A DNA stretch of 64,000 bases from Acinetobacter schindleri CIP 107287 (GCF_000368625.1 NZ_KB849574.1:186001-250000); one strand, 5' to 3'; shown: positions 53,743-63,101, counted from the stretch's first letter. Notes: generated from the letters alone by a model not told the origin. A program made the numbers and translations.

Positions 53743-55458
53743 GTGCCACATGACGTAGATCTCATCATATTACTGGCTGTAGGCTTTGGACTGGCGCTGG
53801 CATTCGGCTATATCGCTGCGCGCTTGCGTCTACCTCCCTTGATCGGATATCTGATTGCTGGGATCCTGATTAGCCCCAATACCCCTGGGGTGGTTGGTGA
53901 CATCCAGCTCGCCAACCAGCTTGCCGAATTAGGCGTCATGTTCCTGATGTTTGGTGTCGGGATGCACTTTTCCTTAAATGACCTGATGCAGGTAAGGCGC
54001 ATTGCCCTGCCTGGTGCGATCCTGCAAATTGCAGTGGCTACCCTGCTTGGCGTTGGTGTATCCATGCTCTGGGGCTGGAGTTTTGGTTCTGCGCTTGTTT
54101 TTGGTTTAAGTCTCTCCTGTGCCAGTACTGTCGTGCTCCTAAAAGCACTGGGAGACCGTGGTCTGCTTGAATCCATTAACGGTAAGATTGCTGTAGGCTG
54201 GCTGTTGGTTGAAGATCTGGTCATGGTATTGGCACTGGTGTTACTTCCTGCAACCGCAGTTTTACTCGGTGGTCAGGCACTGGAAGGTAGCAGTGATGGG
54301 AATATCTGGCTCACCTTGGGCATTACCCTACTCAAGGTCGCAGGCTTTATTGCCTTTATGCTGATTGTTGGTAAACGTCTAATACCAATGATCATGCAAG
54401 TTGTCGCGCGTCTAGGCTCACGTGAACTGTTTACGCTAACTGTTGTGGCCGCTGCTGTATCGATTGCCTTTGGTGCCTACAAAGTCTTTGGTGTCTCTAT
54501 GGCACTAGGTGCATTCTTTGCGGGTATGGTCGTGAAAGAATCTGATTTCAGCCATCGTGCAGAAGAAGAAACCCTTCCGCTACGTGAAATTTTCTCGATT
54601 CTATTCTTCGTTTCTGTTGGTATGCTGTTTGATCCGCGGATTATGATTGAGCAACCCCTGCATGTGCTGGCGGTTGTTGCCATTATTATGATTGGTAAGA
54701 CCATTGCTGCGATGGCATTGGTACTGTTCTTCCGTTATCCAATCAACACAGCGCTGACAGTGGGTGCGTCACTGGCGCAAATCGGTGAATTCTCGTTCAT
54801 TCTTGCTGCACTTGGGGTATCGCTAAATCTGCTGTCACTGGAAGGGCAAAACCTGATTCTGGCGGGTGCCTTGATTTCAATTACCCTGAACTCTTTTATT
54901 TTCGCTGCCATCGAACCAGTACAGAAATGGATTCGCGAACGTTCCAACCTGGCGCGTTTACTGGAGCGCAGTGGCGATCCACTGGCCATGCTGCCTGATG
55001 AAGTATCCCAGGACTACCTGCGCGATCAGGTAGTGATTGTCGGCCATGGTGAAGTGGGACGTCGCATCACGACTTCCTTGATGGAACAAAATATTAAAGT
55101 TGTGATTGCTGAAGAAAACCGGGAGATTGTTGAAAAATTGCGTGCCAAAGGCATTGCAGCGGTATCGGGTGTGGCGACTGAACCAGGCGTCTTGATTCAG
55201 GCGCATATTCAGCATGCACGTCTATTGGTCATTTCCCCTATGGATATTTTGGATATTCATAAAATCGTGGATATTGCCAAAACTTTAAATCCTGAAATTC
55301 AGGTACTGGTCTGTGCCGAAAGTAAGGAAGAAGCTGAAGTCATCCGCCGCGATAATGTGGGTGCGGTCTACTATGCTAAAGAAGAAATGGCGAAGAACAT
55401 GAGTCGTCATATCCTGCATCAGATTCAGATGGCTCATCAACATGGTTCGGCACATTAA
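53743..55458 (+). CDS. CPA2 cation:proton antiporter with TrkA-N domain (YbaL/KefB-like)
   Basis: A 571-residue membrane antiporter. Residues about 1-390 contain the CPA2 exchanger domain with roughly twelve helices; LRLPPLIGYLIAGILISPNTPG near the start and LSCASTVVLLKAL are family motifs. Residues about 410-540 form a TrkA-N (RCK) nucleotide-binding domain with VIVGHGEVGRRITTSLMEQ. This layout matches YbaL and KefB/KefC, which move K+ or Na+ against protons. The start is GTG at 53743, with AAGGAG six bases upstream. Confidence 0.9.
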   Translation: MPHDVDLIILLAVGFGLALAFGYIAARLRLPPLIGYLIAGILISPNTPGVVGDIQLANQLAELGVMFLMFGVGMHFSLNDLMQVRRIALPGAILQIAVATLLGVGVSMLWGWSFGSALVFGLSLSCASTVVLLKALGDRGLLESINGKIAVGWLLVEDLVMVLALVLLPATAVLLGGQALEGSSDGNIWLTLGITLLKVAGFIAFMLIVGKRLIPMIMQVVARLGSRELFTLTVVAAAVSIAFGAYKVFGVSMALGAFFAGMVVKESDFSHRAEEETLPLREIFSILFFVSVGMLFDPRIMIEQPLHVLAVVAIIMIGKTIAAMALVLFFRYPINTALTVGASLAQIGEFSFILAALGVSLNLLSLEGQNLILAGALISITLNSFIFAAIEPVQKWIRERSNLARLLERSGDPLAMLPDEVSQDYLRDQVVIVGHGEVGRRITTSLMEQNIKVVIAEENREIVEKLRAKGIAAVSGVATEPGVLIQAHIQHARLLVISPMDILDIHKIVDIAKTLNPEIQVLVCAESKEEAEVIRRDNVGAVYYAKEEMAKNMSRHILHQIQMAHQHGSAH

Positions 55459-55613
55459 ATTTTAATTTTTTAAATTGGGCAGATCATGAGTATCTGCCTT
55501 TTTTATGACAAAAAAATTGATCGACTTTATAATAAACTCCTAATTTAAATAACTTATAGACTTTTATATTTGATTTTAAAGTCTTTTAAACAGGATTCTT
55601 GTGGGGGAATAGT

Positions 55614-56216
55614 ATGCGTTATAAAGGTAAATTAACCACATGGAAAGATGACCAAGGCTTTGGATTCGCGACTACCCATGAAACTTCAGAACGTGTTTTT
55701 GTTCATATTAAAAATTTTAGTTATAAGACCAGACGCCCTGTAGATGGTGATGAACTGATTTATAATGTTGTACAAGGGACTAAGAAAAACTTACAAGCAA
55801 CCAATATTCAGTTTTTACATGATTATGAACGTCAACGATTAAGAGACCAACGCCATCAACAACAAGAAGGTGGCAAAAGCTTATTGTCTAAAATTGCAGC
55901 TTACCCATTTATTCTTACCTTATTAGTTCTATTTTTGACAGGACAAATCTCGGTTTGGGTCTTAGTTTATTATGCAGTGATTAACCTCATCACGTTCTTC
56001 GCTTATTGGCAAGATAAACAATCAGCCCAAAACAATAAACGTCGTACACCAGAGCAAACTCTGCATAATCTGAGTTTATTTGGTGGTTGGATAGGTGCTT
56101 TAGTTGCTCAGCTCAGTTTAAGACATAAATCACAAAAACAAGAGTTCCGAAAAAAGTTTTGGTTAACCACAGTGATCCATATTATTTTTTTTGGTATATA
56201 TTTAATAATGAAATAA
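55614..56216 (+). CDS. Cold-shock-domain plus DUF1294 membrane protein
   Basis: A 200-residue fusion. The N-terminal cold-shock domain (MRYKGKLTTWKDDQGFGFAT, then VFVHIKNFS, about residues 1-68) should bind single-stranded RNA or DNA. After a charged linker come about four membrane helices of the DUF1294 type, with the conserved FAYWQDKQSAQNNKRRTPE and LSLFGGWIGALVAQ. It places a nucleic-acid-binding domain at the inner membrane; the purpose is unknown. The ATG at 55614 has a G-rich ribosome-binding site; a TTG at 55599 is less likely. Confidence 0.87.
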   Translation: MRYKGKLTTWKDDQGFGFATTHETSERVFVHIKNFSYKTRRPVDGDELIYNVVQGTKKNLQATNIQFLHDYERQRLRDQRHQQQEGGKSLLSKIAAYPFILTLLVLFLTGQISVWVLVYYAVINLITFFAYWQDKQSAQNNKRRTPEQTLHNLSLFGGWIGALVAQLSLRHKSQKQEFRKKFWLTTVIHIIFFGIYLIMK

Positions 56217-56223
56217 ATCCAAT

Positions 56224-56253
56224 AAAAAAGCGCACGTTAAAGTGCGCTTTTTT
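56224..56253. terminator. Bidirectional terminator
   Basis: AAAAAAGCGCAC (56224-56235), loop GTTAAA, GTGCGCTTTTTT (56242-56253), between convergent genes. Confidence 0.92.
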
Positions 56254-56272
56254 ATTCAGAATGGGAGAGCAA

Positions 56273-56551
56273 TCAACTTAAATATTTTGGTTTTTCATCC
56301 ACAATTTCAGCCTGCATTTCATTTGCCTGCTTTTCGAGCAGGCCAAATAAAGCCGCCTGAATCATATGCTGAGCAACCACCGGGGTCTGATCACCGAGAA
56401 GTGCTTTTACTTCATCATTAAACTGAATAATGACCAATGGCTGTTTTTCTGAGCCTGCATTGCGTAATGCTAACTCACCACTTTCCAGTTGAACGAGTTC
56501 TAAAATCGCTTCTTGACTACCAAATAGTTCTTTCAATTGTTCTATAGACAT
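56273..56551 (-). CDS. Small conserved hypothetical protein
   Basis: A 92-residue acidic protein that I do not recognise. It begins MSIEQLKELFGSQEAILELV, has a likely beta hairpin (LQLESGELALRNAG, LVVIQFNDEVKALLG) and a helical tail ending EIVDEKPKYLS. No signal or membrane segment is seen. GGAGG sits four bases before the ATG at 56551, which rules out the longer frame starting at 56599. It lies downstream of the DUF6586-like gene on the same strand. Confidence 0.7.
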   Translation of the reverse strand: MSIEQLKELFGSQEAILELVQLESGELALRNAGSEKQPLVIIQFNDEVKALLGDQTPVVAQHMIQAALFGLLEKQANEMQAEIVDEKPKYLS

Positions 56552-56654
56552 ATGTCCTCCATGTTCAACATGGTGGCAAAGCGCAGAATCACTTTGCATC
56601 GCTGTTTATTGGATATATGGTTAATAATTTCAATTTCAAGGGTCATTGGTCGGA

Positions 56655-57158
56655 TTAAAATTCCACCATCTCATTGCGAAAACCATCAATCAATTGTGTC
56701 AGGTCTCGATGCCATTCACGCAGGATTGCTGTATCTGGTAACCAGGCTTGAGGTGTTTGAGTGACTTTAATAATCAGTTTGGAAGATGTTTCATCTTCAG
56801 GCTCCGGCACACTCGGCTCGGGTGTGTACTGACACAAACGATAAGCACGCTTCAGCTCAGCGATAAAGCCGTCTTTAGAAAGTTGCTGCATTACGGTGAC
56901 TTCTGGAGAGATCTGCCCTTTCGCAGCCATCTGCTCTTCAATCGATTTCAAGGTCGGACTCAGATCATTTAAACGGTAATAACGCACCAGTTCCTGCAAA
57001 AAAGCCAAGACTGCACCATGCAAATGGAAAACTGCTGATTCACGATGTGCCTGAGCCTGCTGGACATGATCGGTTTGCTCTGCCTGCTGACAGGCAAGGC
57101 GGGCGAAATAAAGTTTCTGATTGGTACGGTCCGCATGATAGCGAGCAACACGAGTCAT
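56655..57158 (-). CDS. DUF6586-like protein
   Basis: A 167-residue, mostly helical soluble protein. The N-terminal RYHADRTNQKLYFARLACQQ and the HLHGAVLAFLQELVRYY helix resemble the DUF6586 proteins of Pseudomonas as I recall them. A Pro/Glu-rich linker (TPEPSVPEPEDE) precedes a C-terminal helix (AWLPDTAILREWHRDLTQLI). No catalytic motif is visible and the function is unknown. Confidence 0.72.
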   Translation of the reverse strand: MTRVARYHADRTNQKLYFARLACQQAEQTDHVQQAQAHRESAVFHLHGAVLAFLQELVRYYRLNDLSPTLKSIEEQMAAKGQISPEVTVMQQLSKDGFIAELKRAYRLCQYTPEPSVPEPEDETSSKLIIKVTQTPQAWLPDTAILREWHRDLTQLIDGFRNEMVEF

Positions 57159-57568
57159 GGATTTTTCCTAAGTGTTAAAACAAATTTTGGCTTTTATAAC
57201 TTAAAACCAGATCATTATTTTTACAATGGAATTTATTTTATTTATTGGTTTTTTCAGGAAATATGAACAACCGGGCTGAATTACTAATGCAATTTATTTT
57301 AATTTTTGAAGAGTCATTAAATCTCTTTCATAAATCAAAAAATGATCATGCTATTCATACTTAAATAGATATTTAAAGCCCTTATCCCTCTGGAATGAGA
57401 GGCACTGCTTCGCTTTATAATGATTAAAAAATGATTTATGACAGAACTCTATTTTATTGAATAGACAATAAAATTTGGATTGAGTTAGTCAATCAGAAGC
57501 TCTAACTATTTGGTCATTCAGAAAAGTTATTTCTATAAAAAAGGAGCATTATCTGCTCCTTTTTCTAT
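57159..57568. other. 410-base gap with a possible 33-codon reading frame
   Basis: The gap is AT-rich. ATG at 57263 opens a 33-codon frame (MNNRAELLMQFILIFEESLN, then LFHKSKNDHAIHT) ending at 57364, with AGGA five bases upstream. Its hydrophobic-amphipathic pattern is possible for a small membrane protein, but nothing else supports it. The sequence at 57398-57413 recurs inverted at 60077-60092. A terminator ends the gap. Confidence 0.35.
57538..57564 (-). terminator. Terminator of the RRM gene
   Basis: AAAAAGGAGCA (57538-57548), loop TTATC, TGCTCCTTTTT (57554-57564), located just past the stop codon of the minus-strand RRM gene. Confidence 0.88.
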
Positions 57569-57820
57569 TTACGCCTGTGGCTTTTCTTCAGCCTGTTTCA
57601 CACGAATGCCTGTACCATGTAAGCGCAAGGTATTCAGACCTTTGATCGCTTTAACTGCTTCACGGCCATGCGGCATTTCTACAAAGGCAAAGCCTTTAGA
57701 CTTACCAGTTTCAGCATCCAGCACCAGCGTACAAGTATCTACTGTGCCATATTGCTTGAACAATTCCAGTAGCTCAGCCTCTGTCACAGTACGTTCCAAG
57801 TTACGAACTAAAATTTTCAT
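57569..57820 (-). CDS. RNA-recognition-motif (RRM) protein
   Basis: An 83-residue single RRM domain with almost no extra sequence. RNP2 is KILVRNL at residues 2-8 and RNP1 is KSKGFAFVEM at about 46-55, with aromatic Phe side chains placed to stack on RNA bases. Single-RRM proteins occur in cyanobacteria and some gammaproteobacteria and are usually cold- or stress-linked; the target RNA here is unknown. It has its own terminator. Confidence 0.9.
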   Translation of the reverse strand: MKILVRNLERTVTEAELLELFKQYGTVDTCTLVLDAETGKSKGFAFVEMPHGREAVKAIKGLNTLRLHGTGIRVKQAEEKPQA

Positions 57821-57903
57821 TTGATAACCTTAAGAAGATAGGCAAAAAACATCAAAAAGCACTCGCCTACTCTACTTTTTGCATACAACAATATCTGTCT
57901 AGT

Positions 57904-59892
57904 TTAATCGAGATCAATGCCAAAATCTAAATTAATCGACTGGCGTTCGATTAAGGCACTTTTCACGGTTTGCTGACGGGTCTTGTAATGGGTTTCCGTA
58001 GTACACAGCTGGCGAGTTAGGTCATTCATAAAATAACTTTCGACTTTACGGCCCTGCTCATCCACTGTTTCGCGTGCCCAGTGATTCAGATTCTGTTTTG
58101 TCAAAATCAACTCATTCTGCGCACGGGTCAACGCTACATACAGCACGCGACGTTCTTCTTCAACATCATCAAAATCACCTTGCGCGCGCGCATGAGGGTA
58201 CTGTCCCGGTGTCACATTCGCCACATAACAGACCTTCTGCTCTGTACCCTTGGCAGAATGGATGGTGATTAAGGTCACCACATCAGGATCTGACTGGCGT
58301 TCAATTTCAGAAATCGATACCGGATCGAGTACATATTCTTCCAGAAACTCGCTCAGCTGGGTATGTTTGGAAGCCAGCTGCTTGACCAGTTCAAAATCAC
58401 CCTGACGGCGATTCCAGTCTTTTTTGTAATTTTCAGCGAGCTGGTTTTCGATGGCTTGAATGGCCAGACTAACACAGGCTTCAACTTCTGTTTTTAACAC
58501 AGCCATCTGCTTCATGATCAGAATGGATTCCAATGGAATCTTGCCAAATTTTTCCAGCTTGTCTGCAATGATGTCCATCTCAGGCTCTGCCAAAAGTTGC
58601 TGTGATAGTTTGCTGGCACCGACATCACCTACGCCATTCCACAGCGTCAGAAAACGCATCCAGGCAATATCATCCAGCGGATTGGCAACCACACGCAATA
58701 AACTCAACAAGTCTTTAACATGTGCGGTTTCTAACAGCTTCATCCCACCGATAAAACGATACGGTACATTGGCAGCAATACAGGCCGCTTCAATATGGCG
58801 TGCCACAAAACTGGAACGCACCAGCACCATATGATCAGACCATTTACTGCCTTGTAAGTAATGACGCTCTTTAATATCGATGGCGATCCATTTAGCTTCA
58901 TCAAACTCGTTCGGGAAGATATGCATTTTTGGCTTAATGCCTTCACCCCGATATGCATCCAGCCGCTTGTCATATTTAATTTCGGATTGATCCAGCAGCC
59001 AGTTGGACAGGTCTAGAATCTCTTGAGTCGAGCGGTAATTTTTTTCCAGTTTAAAAATCTGGGCATCGGGTACGCGCTCTTTGAAATGGTGAATATTTTC
59101 AAAATCTGCACCACGGAAACCATAAATCGACTGGGCATCATCTCCAACACAGAACAGGCTGATATGATCTTTGAGTGGTTCTAGCAAGGCCCATTGCAAT
59201 GGATTGGTGTCCTGCATCTCATCGACCAGCATATGACGGCAGATTGAAGCAACATAATCCACCAGTCCTTCTGATTGTGCCAATGCACTCGCGACCACCG
59301 CCAGAATATCGTCATAGTCCAGGAAACTACGTGCCTTTTTACGTGTTTCGTATTCTTTCATGATGTCAGCAATCTGGTCTTTCAGCGCCAGATATTCCGG
59401 CATCTGTTTTTCCAGTGCCAGACTCAGTTTCTGCCGAGTATTGCGTGCAAAGGAATACAGGTCACACAACTCTTGTGGCTTGGGTAGGTAATTCGGGTTT
59501 TTCTTGTCATCACGTCCGCGAATCAGACGGAACATCATCAACTGATCATCACGATCAATAATCGAAAACTGCTCCAGTCCAAATGCTTTGGGAATCCGGC
59601 GCAGCAGATACATACAGAAGGTATGAAAAGTCGATGCCCGCAGACCTTTGGCCTCATCCCCCAAAGCCAATTCCACACGCGCGACAATTTCACTGGCTGC
59701 ACGACGGGTAAAAGTCAAAATCTGAATCTGATTGGCGGGTACGCCCTGATCGATCAGATAAGCTGCACGTGCGACGATGGTTTTAGTTTTGCCACAGCCC
59801 GCCCCAGCCAAGACCAAACTGTGCTTTGCTTCAGTCGTCGCAGCTTGTTTTTGTTGGGGGTTCAGTTCATCTATTAGGGTGGCTAAACTCAT
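57904..59892 (-). CDS. UvrD/Rep-family ATP-dependent DNA helicase
   Basis: A 662-residue superfamily 1A 3'-5' helicase. Motif Q and I are LNPQQKQAATTEAK and LAGAGCGKTKTIVARA, motif Ia is ILTFTRRAASEIVARV, motif II (Walker B) is LVDEMQDTNPLQW, motif III is FCVGDDAQSIYGFRGAD, motif V is LITIHSAKGTE and motif VI is RRVLYVALTRAQNEL. DEMQ replaces the usual DEYQ. The length is short of UvrD (about 720), with a reduced C-terminus, closer to Rep. It should act in repair or replication restart. Confidence 0.92.
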   Translation of the reverse strand: MSLATLIDELNPQQKQAATTEAKHSLVLAGAGCGKTKTIVARAAYLIDQGVPANQIQILTFTRRAASEIVARVELALGDEAKGLRASTFHTFCMYLLRRIPKAFGLEQFSIIDRDDQLMMFRLIRGRDDKKNPNYLPKPQELCDLYSFARNTRQKLSLALEKQMPEYLALKDQIADIMKEYETRKKARSFLDYDDILAVVASALAQSEGLVDYVASICRHMLVDEMQDTNPLQWALLEPLKDHISLFCVGDDAQSIYGFRGADFENIHHFKERVPDAQIFKLEKNYRSTQEILDLSNWLLDQSEIKYDKRLDAYRGEGIKPKMHIFPNEFDEAKWIAIDIKERHYLQGSKWSDHMVLVRSSFVARHIEAACIAANVPYRFIGGMKLLETAHVKDLLSLLRVVANPLDDIAWMRFLTLWNGVGDVGASKLSQQLLAEPEMDIIADKLEKFGKIPLESILIMKQMAVLKTEVEACVSLAIQAIENQLAENYKKDWNRRQGDFELVKQLASKHTQLSEFLEEYVLDPVSISEIERQSDPDVVTLITIHSAKGTEQKVCYVANVTPGQYPHARAQGDFDDVEEERRVLYVALTRAQNELILTKQNLNHWARETVDEQGRKVESYFMNDLTRQLCTTETHYKTRQQTVKSALIERQSINLDFGIDLD

Positions 59893-60002
59893 GATAACTC
59901 ATCATTCTGTGGATGCGTGTAGTTTAACAGATCACTCTTATAATTATGGCTTTTCATCCGCGCTAAAACAGCACCCAATTTTATCTCTAGATTTGCTATA
60001 GG

Positions 60003-60092
60003 GTCGACGGCATGGATGCCGTCTGCTGGATTGGGGTATATATCCCCTCAATCCAGTAAAGGATTTTTGTTACCTTGCGAAGCAGTGCCTCT
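60003..60092. repeat. Structured intergenic element
   Basis: GACGGCATGGATGCCGTC (60005-60022) is an inverted repeat, followed by CTGGATTGGGG (60026-60036) against CCCCTCAATCCAG (60044-60056). The element ends in GCGAAGCAGTGCCTCT (60077-60092), found inverted at 57398-57413. It looks like a dispersed palindromic repeat in the gap between the helicase and glycerate kinase genes. Confidence 0.45.
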
Positions 60093-60178
60093 TATCCATG
60101 AAAAGTAAGATCTGCTTACGCGTTATTATCTACCATTAGGTAAAGCTTTTGCAGCAATGACTATCTTGCAAGAGAAAA

Positions 60179-61321
60179 CTAAGTCCTCGGTTCCAAAATA
60201 TTTTTAATAGTTTTGGACACTGCTTTTTCCAGATTCACTTCCCCATTTTTTAATGCTTCTTCCAAGCTACAATCTGGTGGATTAATTCCCACAATCTGAC
60301 TAAAGCCGGCATCAAATAAAGACTCAATTCCTTCACCCACCAGACCAGCAAAAGCTAACACCGGTTTATTGAACTGCTGTGCGACCTGAGCAACGCCAAA
60401 CGGTGTTTTGCCTAAGGCCGTTTGGCTGTCAATCTTGCCTTCACCAGTCAGTACATAATCCGCTTGAGCAATTTTTTCGGCTAATCGGCTTTGCTCAATA
60501 ATCAATTCCACACCGGATTGCAACTTGGCATCCGCAAATGCCATAAGGCCAAAACCCAAACCACCCGCTGCACCCAAGCCTGCTACATTCTTTATAGAAA
60601 TACCTAAACTTGCTTCGACCAGATTAGCATAATGGTTGAGATTACGATCCAGTTGCTGCACCATTTCCGGAGTTGCTCCCTTCTGCGGCCCAAAGATTGC
60701 CGAAGCGCCATTCGGTCCACACAGTGGATTATTGACATCAGAAGCGATTAGAATTTCGGTGTTTTTCAAACGAGCATCTAACTGGGAAATATCTATTTGA
60801 TTAATCTGATCTAGATTACCGCCGCAGACCTGAATCGCTTCACCTGTACTATTGAAAAACTGGACACCCAATGCCTGTGCCATCCCGGCACCGCCGTCAT
60901 TGGTGACACTACCACCAAGTCCAACAATGATTTTTTCAATACCGCGATCTAATGCCTGTTTGATCATCTCTCCTGTGCCATAGGTTGAGGTCAGCATCGG
61001 GTTACGTTGTTCTGCTGCGAGCAAATGTATGCCATTGGCTTTGGCCATTTCAAGGACGGCAGTTCGACCATAATCGACTATGGCAAAATAAGTAGACACT
61101 TGCTGAGTCACTAAAGGCCCAGTCACCATACAGGTAATACATTGACCACCCAAGGAGCGCAGCAAGGCATCTACTGTTCCCTCACCACCATCTGCCATAG
61201 GCACAGCGATACAGCATGCATCAGGAAAGACCTGCAAAACACCGCGTTGCATAGCTTGGCACGCTTGCTCGGCTGACATACTTTCCTTAAAAGAATCGGG
61301 TGCCAGGACAAAAGTATGCAT
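60179..61321 (-). CDS. Glycerate kinase (GlxK/GarK family)
   Basis: Phosphorylates D-glycerate to a phosphoglycerate. The 380-residue type I glycerate kinase begins MHTFVLAPDSFKESMSAEQA and contains PMADGGEGTVDALL, VGLGGSVTNDGGAGMAQALG and YVLTGEGKIDSQTALGKTPFGV, the family's substrate and nucleotide loops. It stands alone without the tartronate-semialdehyde pathway genes in this window. Whether 2- or 3-phosphoglycerate is made is not visible. Confidence 0.93.
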   Translation of the reverse strand: MHTFVLAPDSFKESMSAEQACQAMQRGVLQVFPDACCIAVPMADGGEGTVDALLRSLGGQCITCMVTGPLVTQQVSTYFAIVDYGRTAVLEMAKANGIHLLAAEQRNPMLTSTYGTGEMIKQALDRGIEKIIVGLGGSVTNDGGAGMAQALGVQFFNSTGEAIQVCGGNLDQINQIDISQLDARLKNTEILIASDVNNPLCGPNGASAIFGPQKGATPEMVQQLDRNLNHYANLVEASLGISIKNVAGLGAAGGLGFGLMAFADAKLQSGVELIIEQSRLAEKIAQADYVLTGEGKIDSQTALGKTPFGVAQVAQQFNKPVLAFAGLVGEGIESLFDAGFSQIVGINPPDCSLEEALKNGEVNLEKAVSKTIKNILEPRT

Positions 61322-61443
61322 ATTCTTCTCAATTATTAATATTTTATGGTTAGAAGTTTCAGTCTATCTATAAGCTCATAGGCCAGTATCAAATTTATTT
61401 ACAAGCACGACTAAAGTTGTAGGGTAAATTCAGCATTATCCAA

Positions 61444-62202
61444 TCAATGTTTCCAACCCAATTCAATCGCAGTGATCTCATTAATTAGAGTCTGACTTAA
61501 AGATTCTGGCATTTTACTTGACGTTTGAGAGGTTGGAATATGCCCTGCCATCAGTTCTGCTTTGGCTTGCGGAAACAAAGGTTGCTGATTAGGAAATGCA
61601 TATCCCACAGGATACATCGGCTGACCAGTCGCCAGATCATATTTATCTCTGGCTCCAAAGGCATGTAATAGCTCATGTACAAGGACAATCTTGTTTTGTT
61701 CAGTCTGTTTCCTGGAAGCGAACAGGTTCACTGATCCAATCCGGCCTTTTTGTAAAGCTGTTGAATGCTTTAACACTTTATGCTGTGCCGGATCATAGCA
61801 GTTTAAATATAAGATCACATTGGCCGAAGGATCTGAACTTTGCTGCTGTTGCCAGGCATAGAAACGGAATTTCAGGCTCCAGAAAATGGTATCTATAACT
61901 GAGGCCTGCTCAGGAACTTTAGGTGGTAATTCTTTCAGTTCACGTCCAAGATTAAAATAGAAGTAGGTTGGCTGACCGCGATACTGCTGCGCAGCCTTTT
62001 CCAGATATTCTTGTGCTCTAGTTAAATCCTGAGCCGAGAGCTGCTGAATATATTGTTGGGTAGCTGCTGAACCATCAGCATTAATTGGATGCAACAAAAC
62101 AAAAATAGGCTTGGACCAGTCCTGGTTTTGGTCACGATAGGCATTGACTGCGACCACAAATAAAATCAGTAGCAGAATCAGGATTCGGATTTTTTTCCAC
62201 AT
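61444..62202 (-). CDS. Membrane-anchored putative zinc metalloprotease
   Basis: A 252-residue protein with an uncleaved-looking N-terminal anchor (IRILILLLILFVVAVNAY, residues 5-22) and a periplasmic domain. IVLVHELLHAFGARDKYD contains H176-E177-x-x-H180 with a further D186, close to the HExxHxxGxxD zinc site of metzincin-like proteases. I do not recognise the family beyond that. It lies four bases after the NYN-domain gene on the same strand, so the two are probably co-transcribed. Substrate is unknown. Confidence 0.65.
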   Translation of the reverse strand: MWKKIRILILLLILFVVAVNAYRDQNQDWSKPIFVLLHPINADGSAATQQYIQQLSAQDLTRAQEYLEKAAQQYRGQPTYFYFNLGRELKELPPKVPEQASVIDTIFWSLKFRFYAWQQQQSSDPSANVILYLNCYDPAQHKVLKHSTALQKGRIGSVNLFASRKQTEQNKIVLVHELLHAFGARDKYDLATGQPMYPVGYAFPNQQPLFPQAKAELMAGHIPTSQTSSKMPESLSQTLINEITAIELGWKH

Positions 62203-62205
62203 GCG

Positions 62206-63009
62206 TTAAGCACTCTGTTTTTTTATTTTTCTAAGAAACATCTGGCTCATTTCAATCTTAGTTTCAAAAAGATTTAAAGTTTTGATTAATCCAGAAAGTT
62301 TGGCACGACCATAATTACGAGAGTCAAAATCAGGTTTTACCGCACTTATGTATTGCCCAACCATACTTAAATTGGCCCAACCATTTTCATCTGCATTATC
62401 TTTTACAGCTTTATAAATTAAATTAAGTGTGGCTCGGTCCATCCCTTCAGGTAACTGAATTTCCTTTTGGGCAGATATGGTTTTTTGTCCACTTGTCTTG
62501 CTAATATCCGAAACTTTTTTATCAATTAAATCTGTTTCTTCACTATCCTCATTATTTTTAATTTCACTATCTACAAGTAGGTTTTCAATATAAATAAACT
62601 TGTCACAAGCTTTCTTAAATGCTTCAGGAGTAGCTTTTTTGCCAAAACCATAGACGGTGAGACCATTTTCACGAATACGTGAAGCTAAGGGCGTGAAATC
62701 GCTATCACTGGATACGATACAGAACCCATCTAATGCACCTGCATAAAGTAAATCCATAGCATCAATAATCAGAATCATGTCTGTTGCATCTTTACCTTTG
62801 GTATAGGCAAATTGCTGTACAGGTGTAATTGCATGTGGAAGCAAAACATCGCGCCAATTTTTTAAGGTTTCACTACTCCAATCTCCATAAACACGTTTAA
62901 CACTGGCAATACCGTATTTAGCAACTTCTTCTAAAACTGATGCGATTGCATTAATCGATGAATTATCCGCATCAATGAGCACTGCGAATTTTTTTGTTTG
63001 AATATCCAC
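62206..63009 (-). CDS. NYN-domain (LabA/DUF88) protein with C-terminal OST-HTH-like domain
   Basis: A 267-residue protein with an N-terminal NYN/PIN-like nuclease domain: FAVLIDADNSSINAIASVLE with the first acidic residues, DMILIIDAMDLLY, and FCIVSSDSDFTPLASRIRE with the later acidic cluster. After a charged linker, residues about 190-260 (TLNLIYKAVKDNADENGWAN, then VGQYISAVKPDFDSRNYG) fit an OST-HTH/LOTUS RNA-binding fold. The pair suggests an RNA-processing nuclease. It appears to form an operon with the putative metalloprotease. Confidence 0.87.
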   Translation of the reverse strand: MDIQTKKFAVLIDADNSSINAIASVLEEVAKYGIASVKRVYGDWSSETLKNWRDVLLPHAITPVQQFAYTKGKDATDMILIIDAMDLLYAGALDGFCIVSSDSDFTPLASRIRENGLTVYGFGKKATPEAFKKACDKFIYIENLLVDSEIKNNEDSEETDLIDKKVSDISKTSGQKTISAQKEIQLPEGMDRATLNLIYKAVKDNADENGWANLSMVGQYISAVKPDFDSRNYGRAKLSGLIKTLNLFETKIEMSQMFLRKIKKQSA

Positions 63010-63060
63010 ACCTTCCCCAAATTTTATTATTAATCAAATTTCTAAAATTTATTCTGCCAT

Positions 63061-63090
63061 AAAAAATGCCGACTGATGTCGGCATTTTTT
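63061..63090 (-). terminator. topA terminator
   Basis: AAAAAATGCCGAC (63061-63073), loop TGAT, GTCGGCATTTTTT (63078-63090), just past the topA stop on the minus strand. Confidence 0.92.
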
Positions 63091-63101
63091 ACTTTTAGCT
63101 T

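Noticed and set aside
57398-60092. Shared 16-base inverted sequence as proof of a transposon
   Set aside because: A 16-base match in 64 kb can occur by chance, flanks diverge quickly, and no transposase or terminal repeats are present between the copies.
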